From NCBI GenBank assembly GCA_037577475.1, contig CM075194.1:21748492-21812491 (forward strand): DNA of 64,000 bases, written 5' to 3'. The notes beneath the pieces are model-generated. The model was given only the letters and a program-made list of their open reading frames with translations, had not been told where the DNA came from and did no database searches. Of this stretch, positions 10,607 through 23,990 are shown one piece after another; the stretch's first letter is position 1, and the number at the start of each line of letters is the position of its first letter. The DNA comes from Chaunax sp. Z400 (taxonomy: Eukaryota; Chordata; Actinopteri; Lophiiformes; Chaunacidae). Both the position numbers and the translations under genes were made by a program.

Positions 10607-13600
10607 TAAAAAAATAAGACAACACTGTCCAAAAACCGACCACTTTACTGTGCCTCTGCCTTCCAAGTGCACAAACACATTCAACTGAGAGCCAACAAAT
10701 GCTCTATTCAGTCCCACAGCAAACAGAACAGATGGAAGAGACGCACGGAGAGAGCAGCGCCTGCACCTCTGGGAAATGTCTTGGCAACTTAGCAACTTCA
10801 TTTTGACTTATGTGCTTCATAAAGTGTGAGAACAAACACAACAATACTCAAGGCCAGTTTGTCCAATGAAATCCAGGGTGGTGATTTCATTAGACTGAAT
10901 GTTACAGGTAAGACATGCCCTCCCAGTGTCCCCGTACCAAACAATATTACTCTGCTGGATTGGTGCCGAGACCATCCTCATGTTCGGAGCAGGCTGGGAA
11001 CCCTGCCACAGCCGCCAGTCCTCATTTAATAAAAAGGGTAGATGTATGATCTCCTACAAGGTTACTAATCCTCTGAAAACCTGTTTTTGTGTTAGGAGTG
11101 TAGAGAGAGACAATTAACACCCTAACATGCAGATTTCAATGGCCAGCTCAATGTCCTGTCCAGCAGTCAATAGACAAAGGGAGCTCTTCCTTTGTTCCCA
11201 ATCATTGTGGCTGCATTCCCACGAACACAAAAGCATCAAGAAGTCATTTTTAGTTCGACTTGGTTTCACACTCAGCCATCAGGGCCTCAATTATAGCCTT
11301 TCCCAGTCACACATTATCTCATAACTGTACTTTGTCTGAGTAAAATAGCATAAAATCAGTAAAAACACATTTATTCTTTGAGGAAAAAATAAGTCTTGGG
11401 TTTGTGCTGAGTGTTTCAAGGAATCCTAATTTAGCTGCAGTCTTTGTGAAAAATTAATCAGGATCAATCACTGAGTTTTCAGGACGGTGTTGTTGACAAC
11501 AGGACGCGATTAAATTAGCCCGTTTCTCTCGTCTTGCAGAAATGCAACTGTCAGACTGAAATCTGTCGAGGTGTTTAGTTCATCCAAACAAATCACACTT
11601 TCATCGCTTTCAGTTTAAGAGCGACGTAGGGATCCATCTGCCAGTCAACGTCTCATACAACCCGCACATTCAGTTAGTCTCACTGCTTTACTTTCAATAA
11701 AGAGATGTTGACTTATTTTGAATTCATCACATACAAAGACAAAGAGGCGTGTCACTGCTATCTAAAACACCTTTGTTGAGATGCAGCGAGGATAAAAACA
11801 AACAGATGTCAGCAGTATTTTTGGTTCTTCTTTTAGTTTGGATGAAGTGTCACAAAGTCAAACAGGCAGATGCACTTTATAAATAAAAGATTATAAAGGT
11901 AGCCTTCACTGATGATTGGCAGAATAAACAAACACAAACAAGTAGCATTGCTGACAAGAAAAATAGCTGATGCTCTTTGAAATATAAATCTGAAAAGATT
12001 CCATAATGAAGGAGCGCTAAGATTATAATGATCCTGTTTTGCAGATGTTGTCTTTTACTCATTTAAAGCAAAAAAAGATCCTCCTGCTTTGCATTCTGTA
12101 AAGAGTAAAGAACGCATAGAGGGAAACAATCGCAGTGACAAAGTGTTTGTTTTCTTCTCAACATAAAGTGACTTCGGTTCCAGCAAAGTCTGAGATGATA
12201 GTGTGAGCCGGTCATTTGATGCTCTCCAAAAGATTTTGACGACTGTCTGAAATCAATTTGGAGTTGTTAGGAAACACTCTGCATGGACACCACCTGGGTT
12301 GAAGATATAATTTCTTATTACCTTGTGAAATAAACCCAGAATCAGCCACAAAAGGTGGAGAAATTCCCTGTATTTAATCCCATGAATCAGATTCCACCTA
12401 TTTATCTTTCCTCATTTCTGTTTTTGGTGAACAAACGACATTTGGCAAAAAGATGCCGGATTTGCGGCGACGTCGGTTCAAGGTACTACAAGTAATAGAT
12501 TACATTTTCAGGCAATAATGGACAATCAAGTGCATTTCATCATAACCGACCACATGCAACAGTAACCACTGAATCTAATTCCATTACACGTTCATTTTCC
12601 ATTTTCTATAAAAACCAGGAGCTGATTGGTATCAGATTTTCTAATTCCCCACATCAGCTGCTAGGGAATTAACAGCAAACGTTTGGTCTGTGATTTCCCT
12701 GCAAGCTGTAAAAATCTCCTTAATTTTTCCAGCTGAGAAACGCCGTGACATCACATTACCCCCATAAATGGCATGTTTTATGGAAGGAAGATGTGCGAGT
12801 GGTAGAATATGTAGTTACAGCCAATGTGACAGCAGTGATTAAACACATTATTCAGCCTTTGGTCTGAAGTCATTGTTCCAGACAAATTCCATCCTCCTGA
12901 TGGACCAGATGTGTTGTTCATCATTGTTTTTTTCCAAATGCATTATTGACAATGAAAAGGTAAGAGTATATGCCTAGAAATAACTGCTTTGGCTTCAAGG
13001 GCAAGAGGCAGCTCTCATAATAAAGAGCCACAGGTTTGATCACGCGATTAGGCTTCTTTGTTTTGCCACAAGCCTCTTTGCTCTTTCCTCTTCGCTAAAG
13101 TATGTCATTTAATAGCAGACGTCTGATCGAAACAGCCTCTCTCTCTCCTCCCTAACTGGTGGTGCAGCCTTTCACTTTCACAGAGCAGCTCAATTACAAA
13201 CAACATTACTCTCTAGGTTCCATAAAAACAACAATTCATCTCTGATTAAATGGGACGAGGTTTAAAAGTATGTTGTCTTGCCCGTGCAGCCATTACCTCC
13301 TTCCATTTGTTCTGTATGAGCAGATTATAGTTCTTTGTTTGCGACTGTTCTGATGGCTTGTAAATCGTGCCCACAATGTGGCTAATAAAAAGCATTTGCT
13401 CTCTCTAGCTTTCACAACCTCGCCGCTATGGGTATCACTTTGAAGGGGAGCGGCGTAATGCTATTTAGACTAGCTCACAGACGGCGCCACACGACAATAG
13501 GATGACTGCCGGAGCACTAACTGCACACCTGCAGCAGCTCGGAGGCTGGGATGGTAATAAAAAGGTCAAGGTGGGAATCCCCTTCAGCGGTTGGACATTT

Positions 13601-14100
13601 TAGTGACACAGTGGAGCTTTTATACTCAATAAACATGATGTCCATAGATTTCATTGTTGGTACAGTAACTGAATGGGTGTTTTGGTGATGATGGATGGCC
13701 GTCTTTCTGAGGCATGTGGTGATGGAGCCCACTCTTCCATCTGCGGTGACACTGCTGGGAGGAAGGGATTTATGAGATCACTCTGCTGGGTGGTACATGT
13801 GTTTGTCATCATGGAATGATTTCATTACCTGGGGTCTTTGGACCAGTTTCTGTCAATTTGTTCAGTCATTCATGTGATAAGAAGACATGATACTGCTGTA
13901 AATACCTCTGATCACACATGAATGATGGATCTCCACATTCACTTTTTAAAATTACACTGATTAATCTGGGGGAGGTGCTCCATCATTCCTCCACAAGTGA
14001 AATGGAGTACCGCAGACGCTGCTGATTGGTTTGTGGCTGAGGGGACATCATGACCTCAGTCCAAATTAGACTAATAAGCTTTATTACCATGTTTATTTTT
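10607..14100. other. Single-copy noncoding stretch
   Basis: No gene or transposon recognised. The part around 12,600-12,790 has a compositionally mixed look (AATT-core words mixed with CAGCTG and TGACATCA) that could reflect a conserved noncoding element, but nothing in the sequence alone proves it. Confidence 0.4.
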
Positions 14101-14139
14101 GGATCCAACAGGCCAATATTTTAATTAGATGTTGGATCC
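14101..14139. repeat. Short inverted repeat GGATCCAACA...TGTTGGATCC
   Basis: Perfect 10-bp arms separated by 19 AT-rich bases. No target-site duplication is evident. It may be chance or the relic of a small inverted-repeat insertion. Confidence 0.7.
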
Positions 14140-15689
14140 TTAAAACCTTTTTCTTCCACTGAAACCATTTCTGTTGTTTAGTGCTGATGTTATTATGTTC
14201 ATTAAGGCTATTCTGCACATATATGCAGAGCATAAGCTTCATTGCTGTTTTTGTGCTGTCCGCTGACACAGATCCATCACATCCCTTAGTGTCGTGTTAT
14301 CATTAGAGCGGCAGAGTCTTTGTTTGCTGGATACAGGCTGAGGTTCAGACTCGAAGCTCCTCTATAATCTCTTTAGCTGATTTAAAGCCTTTGCCACACA
14401 AGATACCAGGCCAAGAACAGCAGTGCATAATATGCATCACAGAGCAAGTATTTGGCCTTTGCATTGGATCATGTTATACATACAGTACATGCTACCCACT
14501 CTCTCATTTTGACTTTTTATGACTGAGGAGAAGTGCTATTATTCAAACCAGAGCTAAAGGGAATGATTTAAACGTCGGGGTTGGAGTACAATCAATAGAG
14601 AGCTGTTCTGACGCATTAAGCAGAGATAATTGGAAACTGTGGAAAAAAAACAGATGATATACAAAAAATGTAGTGTACATTTAGACAAAGACGCTAATTC
14701 ATTCTGGAATCTGGAGCCGTTTAATGTGCCAATGAAATGTATGCAGGGACTCCTCCACTGTGGGAGATGCTTATTTGTTCTCATCAGAATTCAAGTCATC
14801 CCAGCTGCTACTGTTCCACAATAATTGCTGCTTATTTATTCATGGTAATTCAACTGGCTTCAGATGTGAACCTGTGGATTCTGCTGTTACAGGTGTTCAG
14901 CTGCACCTGGCGGAGAAACTGGAAGACAGATTTTCAGGTGCACATCTCAGTAAGGTTTGATTTGGAGACTTGTTGTCCAAAAGACTAATTTGTACAAGTA
15001 TCTCTGTGTGTGTAGTTTTAATACACATCATTCAAGCGGTGAGGTCGTAGTAGGACTATGGCTGAAGATACTTATATGTTCTTGTTCCATGCAAAGAAGG
15101 ATGGTGTGGGCTTCCATAAGGCCAGGTTTTACGTCAGAATATGACAGAATGTCATCATTTGGTCTGTGGACAGTGCCTGGTTTCCTGATTCTGGTTTGGA
15201 GGCAACACATTTTCCAGAGGCAAATTATTGTAGAGTATTTCTCCTGTCCAGCCGGTGTTGTCCTCTGGCAGCCTGAGGTTTGAGGTATCAGGAAACATAG
15301 TTTAAGCTCAGTGTTGGTGCATTGCTATACAAGTAAAGTCTGATGTGGTCTTTATTTCTATATGACAGTATCTGTTTCACCCAAACAACGAACACGTCGC
15401 ATCAACCAGCACTTATCATATAACATGTGAAACTGCCATTATGTGGCTTATGAGATTGGCCACCACAGGTTTCAGGTGTTCCATCTCCAAATGTTGATTT
15501 TCTTACAAATGAAGTGAAGGACTGGCGTTTCTGTTGCAATGAAACTTTCACATTGGTTTTCATTTTGCCATTCTTCGCTTCTTTTTAAAACAAACCTCTT
15601 TAAAGGCTCATGTGGTTGAACACTAAAGAGAAATAAATGGTGTGTGACGCATACATGATGTTCTACTCTGTATTCCAAACAGCAGAGCC
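14140..15689. other. Single-copy noncoding stretch
   Basis: No recognised element. The longest open frame (108 codons, plus strand, about 14,957-15,283) has no family signature and no plausible splice or start context, so I do not call it a gene. Confidence 0.45.
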
Positions 15690-16209
15690 CAAGGCCCCGT
15701 TTACACGGCAATGTTTTTGCTGAAAACGGAGAGGTTTTTTCTTTGCATCAAAACGATCTGCACACGAATCCGCAAACAGGAGTGAAAATGTCAAGGTAGT
15801 AGTTGGTGTTGGTGGTGTAACTTTTCAAAATCAACACCACAGAATAAGATCACAGTGGTGGTTCAGCAAATCTACATTGGAGATGTACAACAGTCCGACG
15901 TTGTTTTTGTTGTTGTTGTTCTGGTCATCGTTGGCTGTCTGCTGTCTGTGTACACAAATAAGGGTGGCAGGAACCGTAATAGGCATCCACGAAGTGTGGT
16001 TGTGTCCTCATCGTTTTCAATCAGTTGCGTTTTGTCCATTTATACAACAACGGTACGTTGGCGTTTCGAAAAGTTTCTACTCTGGAGCCCGTTTTCCAAA
16101 GTTTGCAGTTTCAGTTCCCGAAAACGCCGTTCTCATGTAAACAGATGGTCTAAACGCAACAAAAGGTTTCCGTTTTTGGGTGAAATGGTTGTCGCATAAA
16201 CAGCCCATG
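15690..16209. mobile_element. Nonautonomous hAT-like DNA element with imperfect terminal inverted repeats
   Basis: The left end reads CAAGGCCCCGTTTACACGGC and the right end, reverse-complemented, CATGGGCTGTTTATGCGACA; the two stay alignable for about 35 bases through a shared AAAACGG. Internal words rich in AAAACG and CGTTTT fit a common teleost hAT-type short element with the 'GGCCCCGTTTACACG' terminus. No transposase frame remains; the two overlapping open frames here are not conserved proteins. I could not see an exact 8-bp target duplication, so the exact ends are uncertain by a few bases. Confidence 0.65.
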
Positions 16210-16221
16210 AGTCTGAAAAAC

Positions 16222-16520
16222 TCCATCCATCCATTGTCTATTAGGGCTCATCCTTACAGGGGGGTTAGAGCCTATCCCAGGATAATAAACACTGGACAAG
16301 TCACCAGTTCATCACAGGGCCACATAGAAAGACAAACAACCATCTCTCTCACATACACACCTATGGGAAATTTAGGTTCATGAATCCCCCTATATTGCAT
16401 GATTTTTGGACTGTGGAAGGAAGGGAACCCACACAGACACAGGGAGAACATGCAAACTCCACAGAGAATGATTGGATGTGAACTCAGACCCTTCTTGCTG
16501 TGAGGCTGACAAAGTGTCCA
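16222..16520 (-). repeat. tRNA-derived SINE-like repeat, minus strand
   Basis: Same family as the copy near 7 kb, reversed. The plus strand shows the tail as CCATCCATCC, then ACACTGGACAAGTCACCAGT, the long middle with CACACCTATGGGAAATTTAG and TTTTTGGACTGTGGAAGGAA, then AGGGAGAACATGCAAACTCC and finally the decayed tRNA-like head ending near CTTGCTGTGAGGCTGAC. This copy keeps the middle section that the 7-kb copy lacks. Confidence 0.8.
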
Positions 16521-18452
16521 TATTGATGTCCATGTTGTCACATTTTCTGCTGGTGCTAGGCACTCATTGATGTGGTGTTTAAAGTCTCCCAAAACAGAAC
16601 CTGTAGTGTGTTAAGTACTCTGACCTTTTCATCAGAGCTGGAATGGTGGCTATTGTACTTTTAATTCTCTAAAACAAATTTGCTTTCAGAAAAGATGTAA
16701 CTTAATTCACATAAATAAACTAAAAAAACCTATCTGCATACTGAATTTATAATGGCTCCATCAGCTCTTCTTGGGTCGCTTTGCATGCTCAGTCCATCTT
16801 ATTCACTTAAACTCGCATTAATGATGTCCATTGGGGGGGGTTGAAGAATTTCAAATATGAAATGAGAAATCAGCACAAAGCCAACCAAACAGATCCATGC
16901 TAACACCTTCTGAAATCATTACTGCCTGGAAATACAATATTAGACTCAATTCATTAAATACGCACTACATGTAAAGACAATGAATGTATATTCTATTGTT
17001 TGTCTAAACCATGTATTTCAGTGTCTATTTTTCTCTCCTCGGAGGTCAAGCATAACCTCTTTTGCTTTATCATCTGTTTTCAAGGTATTGAAATGAAGAA
17101 AACCACCAAACAACGAAGTCCTTGTCTGCACGCCTGTATTCATTCTAGAGGAGACAGTGCATCAGAATGCATCTGCAATCTTAACAAATTGTCCCTGTAA
17201 TTGCCTCTGCAGTCATTCATATAGTATATAACCTTTAGTTATAAAGGAAGATGGTATGAAAGGCCTACGGGCATCTGGTGAACTGACATCCAGACTGTAT
17301 GAGCTTTTCAAGCCGTTAAAAGGAAATAATCGGAATATCAAGAGCAGACTTTTATGTCCCTTTTTGTTTCAAAAGGTTTACAATATGACCTTCACCCGCC
17401 TTCTTGGCCCTGCATGCAAACAACAAGGAGGACTTGCAGAGAATAATGTTTCAAATGTTTTCTCAAACAACTTCACGACTGAGGATGTTAAGGCCACTGG
17501 GTATTAGTCATTTAACGCCTTGGGAAATCTACTCCTGGCAACTTGAATAACTCACATCCAGATTTTCTGGCATCTGTGCAGCTGGCATTGTGACGATGTT
17601 AGGGGAAACTGTGGGCTCAGGATCTCAATATCTTGCCTCTGATGTTGTTAGGCCTCTGCTTCAGGATTGATCTACTTGAGTTCAGGGGAGCTTTAGGCTT
17701 TTTGAGAAGATTCAGCATTGTTGGGGAGGCGTGGAACAGTACATTGCATTTGACAAGATTAAAGTTTATGTTAAGGTCTCTCTCAGCATTTTATTTCTCC
17801 TTCATAAATATTGGATTTCCTGACTGAGTGAAGCATCAGTCCCTGCAAATACGTATTCATGTATTTAGTTACTTATTCATCAGAAATAGAAAATAAAAAC
17901 AGTTTGTCAGTGACATTTATTTATTTATTCAACAGCCTTAAATATATGGATGTAGTTAATAAACTTGAAGGAAAATGTAACTCATATCTTTTCAGTAATA
18001 ACAGGTTTTAAATGGACATGAATGGTGAAGGAGCTTACATGTACTCTCCAAAAAAACCTGTCTGTCATGATGGGTTTAGTCTCTTTCACTTATATCCAAT
18101 GGAACAGCCACTTCCTATTTGTTGTCTTTGATTATCTGTAAACATTTTTAACCAATCACTGCCCTGAAGTCCACACTCAGGTCCCCTCCTCCTTATCCCC
18201 GGCCATTTTTGTATGCAAAAGCTCTCAACACTCTGCATGTCTAATCCCCTGAGAGAAGAGGGTGAGAGCGCGGCCTAGTGCTGCAAACAGAGAGATAAAG
18301 GGGAGGAACCGAGCGACTCCCAGACTAAACAAGAATAGGCCTGTTTCTTTTCAGTCTCATCAGCATCAGGGGGAAGCTGAGATACGGGGAAGCCAAGTTC
18401 GGCAAATGTGAGCGATGTGGGCAGACAGAACACGGAAAGGGCAAGAGCTGCT
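16521..18452. other. Single-copy noncoding stretch
   Basis: No element or gene recognised apart from a G8 run near 16,838. Two plus-strand open frames (about 17,000 and 17,256) carry no motif. Confidence 0.45.
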
Positions 18453-18475
18453 CCCCCCCCCACCCCCACCCCACC
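18453..18475 (-). other. C-rich tract; G-quadruplex potential on the minus strand
   Basis: The plus strand has C9, C5 and C4 runs separated by single A residues, followed by an ACCGCCACC context. The minus strand therefore carries G4, G5 and G9 runs with one-base loops, and the G9 run is long enough to supply a fourth tract. It sits in a locally GC-richer 700-bp stretch. Confidence 0.7.
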
Positions 18476-20509
18476 GCCACCATATGCACGGTGAATGCTG
18501 AAGCACGGATCTGAAATCAAATTATGAACGCGAGTGAGATTTTGCCAGAGGGGGTTCTGGGAGATGAGGAGCATGTGTATGTGTGTCTATATTCTACGTG
18601 TATAGCAGTTCTCAGCATTTCATAGACACACCAACGCCCCTGGGCTAATAGGGATTCTTGTGATCCTCTGTCTCTCATTCCTTTTATACCTACAGTATCT
18701 CTCTGTACGTATGTCTGCAGGTCTGTCTCTGTCACTATGTATCCTCCTCGACTGCTTGCCAGGCCCATAGTGGTTGGCTTAGTATCCATGGTGCAAGCCA
18801 GCACTTTGAAAAAGTGCAAAGCGGCAGACCAAAGCAGCTTAGAGAGGCAGAGCACACAGAGGCCTCAGTGTGAGCCTCTATTATTTAGCCACAATCACCT
18901 CATGTTCACAGCAGGCTGTGGGAGAAGATACGAGTGTGTGATCACACCTGATGGAGACCAGCACGGCATGCATGTGCCCCGGGGCAATGCAACAACCTCA
19001 GCGTTGATCCCTCGTTGCACTCGGCCGTATGAATTACACGCCTCAGAGAATTCAAGGTTACATCGATGTTTTAACAGACAAATGGCACAGAAGTATTCTC
19101 CTGTCTTTAGCCATGCCCTCACAACATACAGAGCTGCTGGCACATTGTTTGATGTATGATGTTTTTCAAGATTTCTCTTTTTTTTTTTGTATTCTTTGTA
19201 AAATATCTTTTTGTCTGATTCTAACCGATGCAGAGTTTTGGAAACATGCAAGTTTTCATGGAGCAAAATAAATCATTTTGAAGGGTTTATTAATATACAG
19301 TGATATATTAAACATTTGAAAAGGTAATAAATCATATTTGCTTTCCGTCTGTCTTCACAAGCAGCTACACTTGCCGAGCTAGTTAGCTTGCCAAAGGCAG
19401 CAGTAGGCCTACACATGGCAGCAGATTAGCTTTCCAGATCTAATGCTACTCTAGCTCTCATTGTCAGCCACATGACCCTCTTCAGACACGTTATGGTGCA
19501 GAAGTACTTCAATAAAACACTAAATAATAAACAGCACATGTCCAAATGGATTGATGGGCAGAATGGATTTTATATTATAGCTGAATGACAGAAGAATGGC
19601 AGGAAAATTTTAGTATTTGTGAATTCACAGTTTTCTGCAACCCTCTGATTCTACCCTGTCACTCTACCTGGCAGACTTTAGTCCTATTACAGAGGAGGGG
19701 ATACCAGATGTGAACATATATTGTGGATGTTTACATTCTAATGTAGCATAGTTAGCATTCTATCCCTCTTTCCCTAACTATTCCTTCTTGCATTTGATCT
19801 GAGACCACTTTAATTGTAAGTTAGAATAAACCTGAAGCTATAATACTCAGTTTAAAAACAATGCACGTCTTGTTTTTTTTATTAGGCTGTTAGCTATAGG
19901 ATGCTGACCAAAGCAGCTGTGCAAGTTACTTTGTAAGTCTTGATGATCGTCGTTGCTGGCTATTAGATTATTCCAAAAGCTGCATTTGATTCCAGCAATT
20001 AACATTTTTTCCTTCTGAATGAGACTGACTATTACCTGAAATGTGACTCATGTGTAGCCTCTGATCTAAAGAGCTTCTTTTCGGCTCAGGGGTACAGATT
20101 TACAGATCTACTCTTCTGACTCTCTTTTTTAAACTCCTGACACTAATTGTTTCTCTGCTGAATTCTACAAAATGCTTTTAGCACTACAGTACAACACACT
20201 TTCTCTGGTCTCTCACAGTGTGTGGCCTATTTTTTATTTTTTATTTTTTTAGCACACTCTTACAGCAACGCCTTGGGAAACAGGAATCACATTTTGTGAG
20301 AAAGACAGACGTCTAAACATGGCATTAAAGTCCTGCCTGCAGTGATGCCTGGCTCATGTAGACTATGGGGGACTGGAGTGGCTGCACTGTAAGGGAGAAT
20401 TCAGGTAAAGATGCCCTGAGGAAAAGTCTTTCATGATGTGGCCGAGTGGAAGCATGGAAGACTGCCTCTCTATTAGAGGTTCCTCAATGCCATAAAGTCC
20501 CTTCTATGG
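18476..20509. other. Noncoding stretch, GC-richer at its start
   Basis: Opposed open frames of 112, 140 and 123 codons overlap between 18.5 and 19.3 kb. They have no recognisable domain, and overlap on opposite strands as chance frames do in GC-richer DNA. No promoter or splice evidence was found. Confidence 0.4.
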
Positions 20510-20575
20510 ACTGTTTGAGGAACAGCTGATCATGAAGTTCATACTGTTTGAGGAACAGCTGATCATGAAGTTCAT
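20510..20575. repeat. Perfect 33-bp tandem duplication
   Basis: Two identical adjacent 33-bp units beginning ACTGTTTGAGGAACAGCTGA and ending AAGTTCAT. No mismatch is visible, so the duplication is recent or the copies have been homogenised. Confidence 0.95.
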
Positions 20576-22996
20576 GACAACCTTTCTAAATAAGGTGGGT
20601 GCATTCATATGCATGTATGTGGGTGTTAACGGTGTCTAGGACGTGGGTGTCTATGCTTCCTCCATCTCTCCGGCCTTAGCTCACATTCCTTGTTACACCT
20701 CCTAATGTCCACAGTCTTCCAGGTGACAAGGTGCTCACATTTTTTGACTTGTGCACTGAACCCTTGCAGCCCTTTTTGTTTGGACTGGACAGGAGGTCAA
20801 GAATTATTGAGTTACACCAGAAAGTCTGAACAAGTGAGCCTGAAGACCGCGTCGCAGCGTTTTTGTGGGCGTCTGAAGCTGCGCTTGTGTACGTGTGGGA
20901 AGATGTGTGGGAGCCAGTTTTTTTTCTCCGCTATGGGTTATTCTTTGTTTCTTACCAGTGGAAGTGAGAAGTATCATCTCAAGTTAAAAATGCCTAAAGG
21001 TCCTCGCTATAGAGGGGACCCGTGAGAGAGCTCCTCAGCACTACAGAATAATTTTGCATGGATTAGAAAATGTGATTACCTTTCAAGTAAATGCTTCTCA
21101 GCAAAATACAGGTTTTATGTTTTTAATAATATCAAACCAAAAGATATTATGTTTCCTGAACAAATGGATAGCATTTCTGCATTGGCTCAGACAGAAGAGC
21201 GATTCCGGCTTTTATTGATATTTAAATAGCTACAGCACATATTCATGGTAATAAGGCTGCGCTGGGTGTATTTTAGGTATTCTAGAGTGAATCATCAGCT
21301 CCTCATTGAAAGGTAGAGACAGGGACTTATCCCTCACAGCGGCATCTCTCAAATTCTGATCAATCTAAGGTCATGTTTGCCGAACATTTGCATCAACACT
21401 CGTCAGTAATTCCACAGCACAGCTTGTCTGTCTGGATATTTGATTATGCAAGCCCTTTCCTGGCATCTTTTAATCTGATTCTCAGTGTTTGGATCAGTTG
21501 AGCCTTTTTTTTTCATTTCTGTCTCATTATGCAGTTTAATGAAAGCAAATAATGGTAGTTTTGGCATCATAGTGGTTCCCCGTTTGTAACTGATGTTATT
21601 TTTTCATTTAGATCCATGCATGGATCCCTGAGAAATTAAAGAAAAATTTTTTAAATTAAAAAAATGCAATGTTAAAGAAAGTGGATCTGATAAGGAATCA
21701 ACACTGACATTTAAAGGAGTCTGTTCTGACCCAAGACCCATCCTCACACCACGCTTTTTGAAAATCCATCCAACCAACTTACAAAACAAATGGACAAGTG
21801 TGAAAACATAACCTTTTGGTGGAGATAAGTCTGAGCTCTTCTTCTTCTATAGCTGTGAGATCTCAGCAAATAACCGTAGTGTAGTGACACCATGCTTCTC
21901 CAAACAGACTAATAAGCCTTTCTCATTTAATCACAACAGCCGTTTCTCTAATGGATGAAGTCACTCTTCAGATCTGCATTGGCATGACTGTTGGCGCTAC
22001 TGATGAAGTTTGAGTCATTTCCTTTCATTCAGGCTAAACTTAGCCGTGTGCAAAGCTTGGAAATAAAATTCAGCGTTGAGAAATGGCATGCCTCTGCAAA
22101 GAAAGAAAGGCATCAATTCAATGCATGTCGCATTTTACCATGCTGTCTTGTTACCGTTAAAGATCAAACTCATAAATATTGTGTCTTGTGGGACTGATGG
22201 CGAACCAACAACCAATTAAAATCCAGCTTGCCTCTGCTGGTTCTTCTCTTTCCTCAATCTCACTTTTCCCCTCTTCTTTTTCCGTCTGTCAGTTTGTGCG
22301 ATTTACAGCCGAGTTTGCAGAACTAGGTTGCAAAGGCATCTACTGTGTATTAATGAGGGCACAGGTAGCCTGGTCTGCCAAAACCTTTCTTTTATTTGCT
22401 TGAATTTAAATCAGTTTGGCTGTGCTTACTCTTCCCTTTTGAGCTCTGCTTCCTGGAAACTCTGATGATGGCAGAATGGGACACGAAGCACAAGAAATCT
22501 GCCATCCTCGCTGTTGCACCTTGTTTTGAAAGGTGTACAGGGAAAGTGGAAACCAGCAAAGTGCTGTTACTGACACAAAGTCACGTCTTTGGCGATCAGC
22601 CCCACAGTCACGCTTGTGTTGTGACCGCTCAGGTTTGAATGCTGAAAAACTGTGAATCGCTGACAAAAAGGCTATTTGAACATTGGCTCAACATAAGTCG
22701 GAGATACAAAAAGCAGCGTGGCATCAGAGGCTACAGTCGGCATGAGAGGGAGCCCAAATCAAATCCTGTCTACAGCCGTAACCTTCTTTTTCTCCTTCTT
22801 GTGGATTTCTCTCCCATGCCCATGCAGATTAACTGGACTGGTTCTGGCAACAAAGACATCAGTGCCCTGAATGCAACGCATGATTCCAACAAAAAACATC
22901 TAAGGTGGATGACGTAGCAACACCGCAGATCACCTCAGTTCAGTTGTTTGTCTGTACAATTTAGTTTGAGGAATAAATACCTGTCTTTCTCTTAAA
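20576..22996. other. Single-copy noncoding stretch
   Basis: No recognised element or gene. Several 70-110 codon frames, some mutually overlapping, carry no signature. Confidence 0.45.
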
Positions 22997-23012
22997 CACA
23001 CACACACACACA
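22997..23012. repeat. Short (CA)n microsatellite
   Basis: About eight CA units. Confidence 0.9.
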
Positions 23013-23921
23013 ACCGCTAGAGAACAGGAGAAAATGTATGTCGTAATACCTTCTTGTTCTGCCATATTCAATACTAGAAAGAACAAGACATTTGAATAAA
23101 TACATTCTTTCTGTGTGTATTCATGTACACATATACAGTTAATCTCAATTGTCATCATTTTAGGTACTTTAACAGCCTATCCTCTTGGTTATAATATGAA
23201 CTGAGGATGAAGAACCCAGAGCAGATTGTAGATTGTTTACGACTTTGCGCAACAAACACAGAATGACGTTCAGACGAGTGAGTTCAACAACGATATGCCG
23301 CAGAGACAAGCATTGTATGGCCTATGGTGTCCCACTGTGTAAAAACTGTCCTGCTCTCTATGTGGAGTTTGTGTTGTTTAAAATGTTCATCTCTGTATTG
23401 TCTGCTTTTATAATGTTTTATTTTCCTGTTAAAGCAGCACTTATTTCAGTTGTTGTATCTTCATATCACTTATTGCATTACAGCGTCCATAGATACAGTT
23501 CAGCTAAGTTTCCTCTCTTTTAATTCTAGTATGGCCGTACAGAGGGAGGCCATTATATTATAAATCATTATAATAGTCATGCACTGGCTGCAGAATCTGT
23601 CCACAAATTCAATTCGATGTCTAGCGTTTGGACATCAGGGCTCACCAATTCATCACAGTATACCCAGTAGAATTAGACCACGCCTCTGGTGACATCAGCA
23701 TGAATTATAGATTCCTTTCAAAGAGCCATTAATGGTAACGTTTATGCAATTAACCCTCTGGCTTATGAGGTAATTTTCCTGATTTTTACGTCTCCTCTTA
23801 AATTAATTCTTTTTAAGGTACTTGCATGCAGAATAATATTCAAGGGTTTTAAATCAGAATTTACAGCACAATCTCAGTGCTCTAGAAGACGATGCTCCCA
23901 TCTGCCGCTGAGCAAGAGATA

Positions 23922-23990
23922 GATTAATAATAATAATAATTCTTATTCTTACTATTATTATTATTATTAGTAGTAGTAGTAGTAGTAGTA
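23922..23990. repeat. Compound trinucleotide repeat TAA / ATT / TAG
   Basis: A TAA run, a short spacer, an ATT run (partly complementary to the TAA run) and then about seven TAG units in direct continuation. The TAA and ATT runs can fold on each other. Confidence 0.92.

Noticed and set aside
18737..19159. 140-codon plus-strand frame with an opposed 123-codon frame
   Set aside because: Opposed frames in a GC-richer patch are typical of chance. No family signature was found on either strand.
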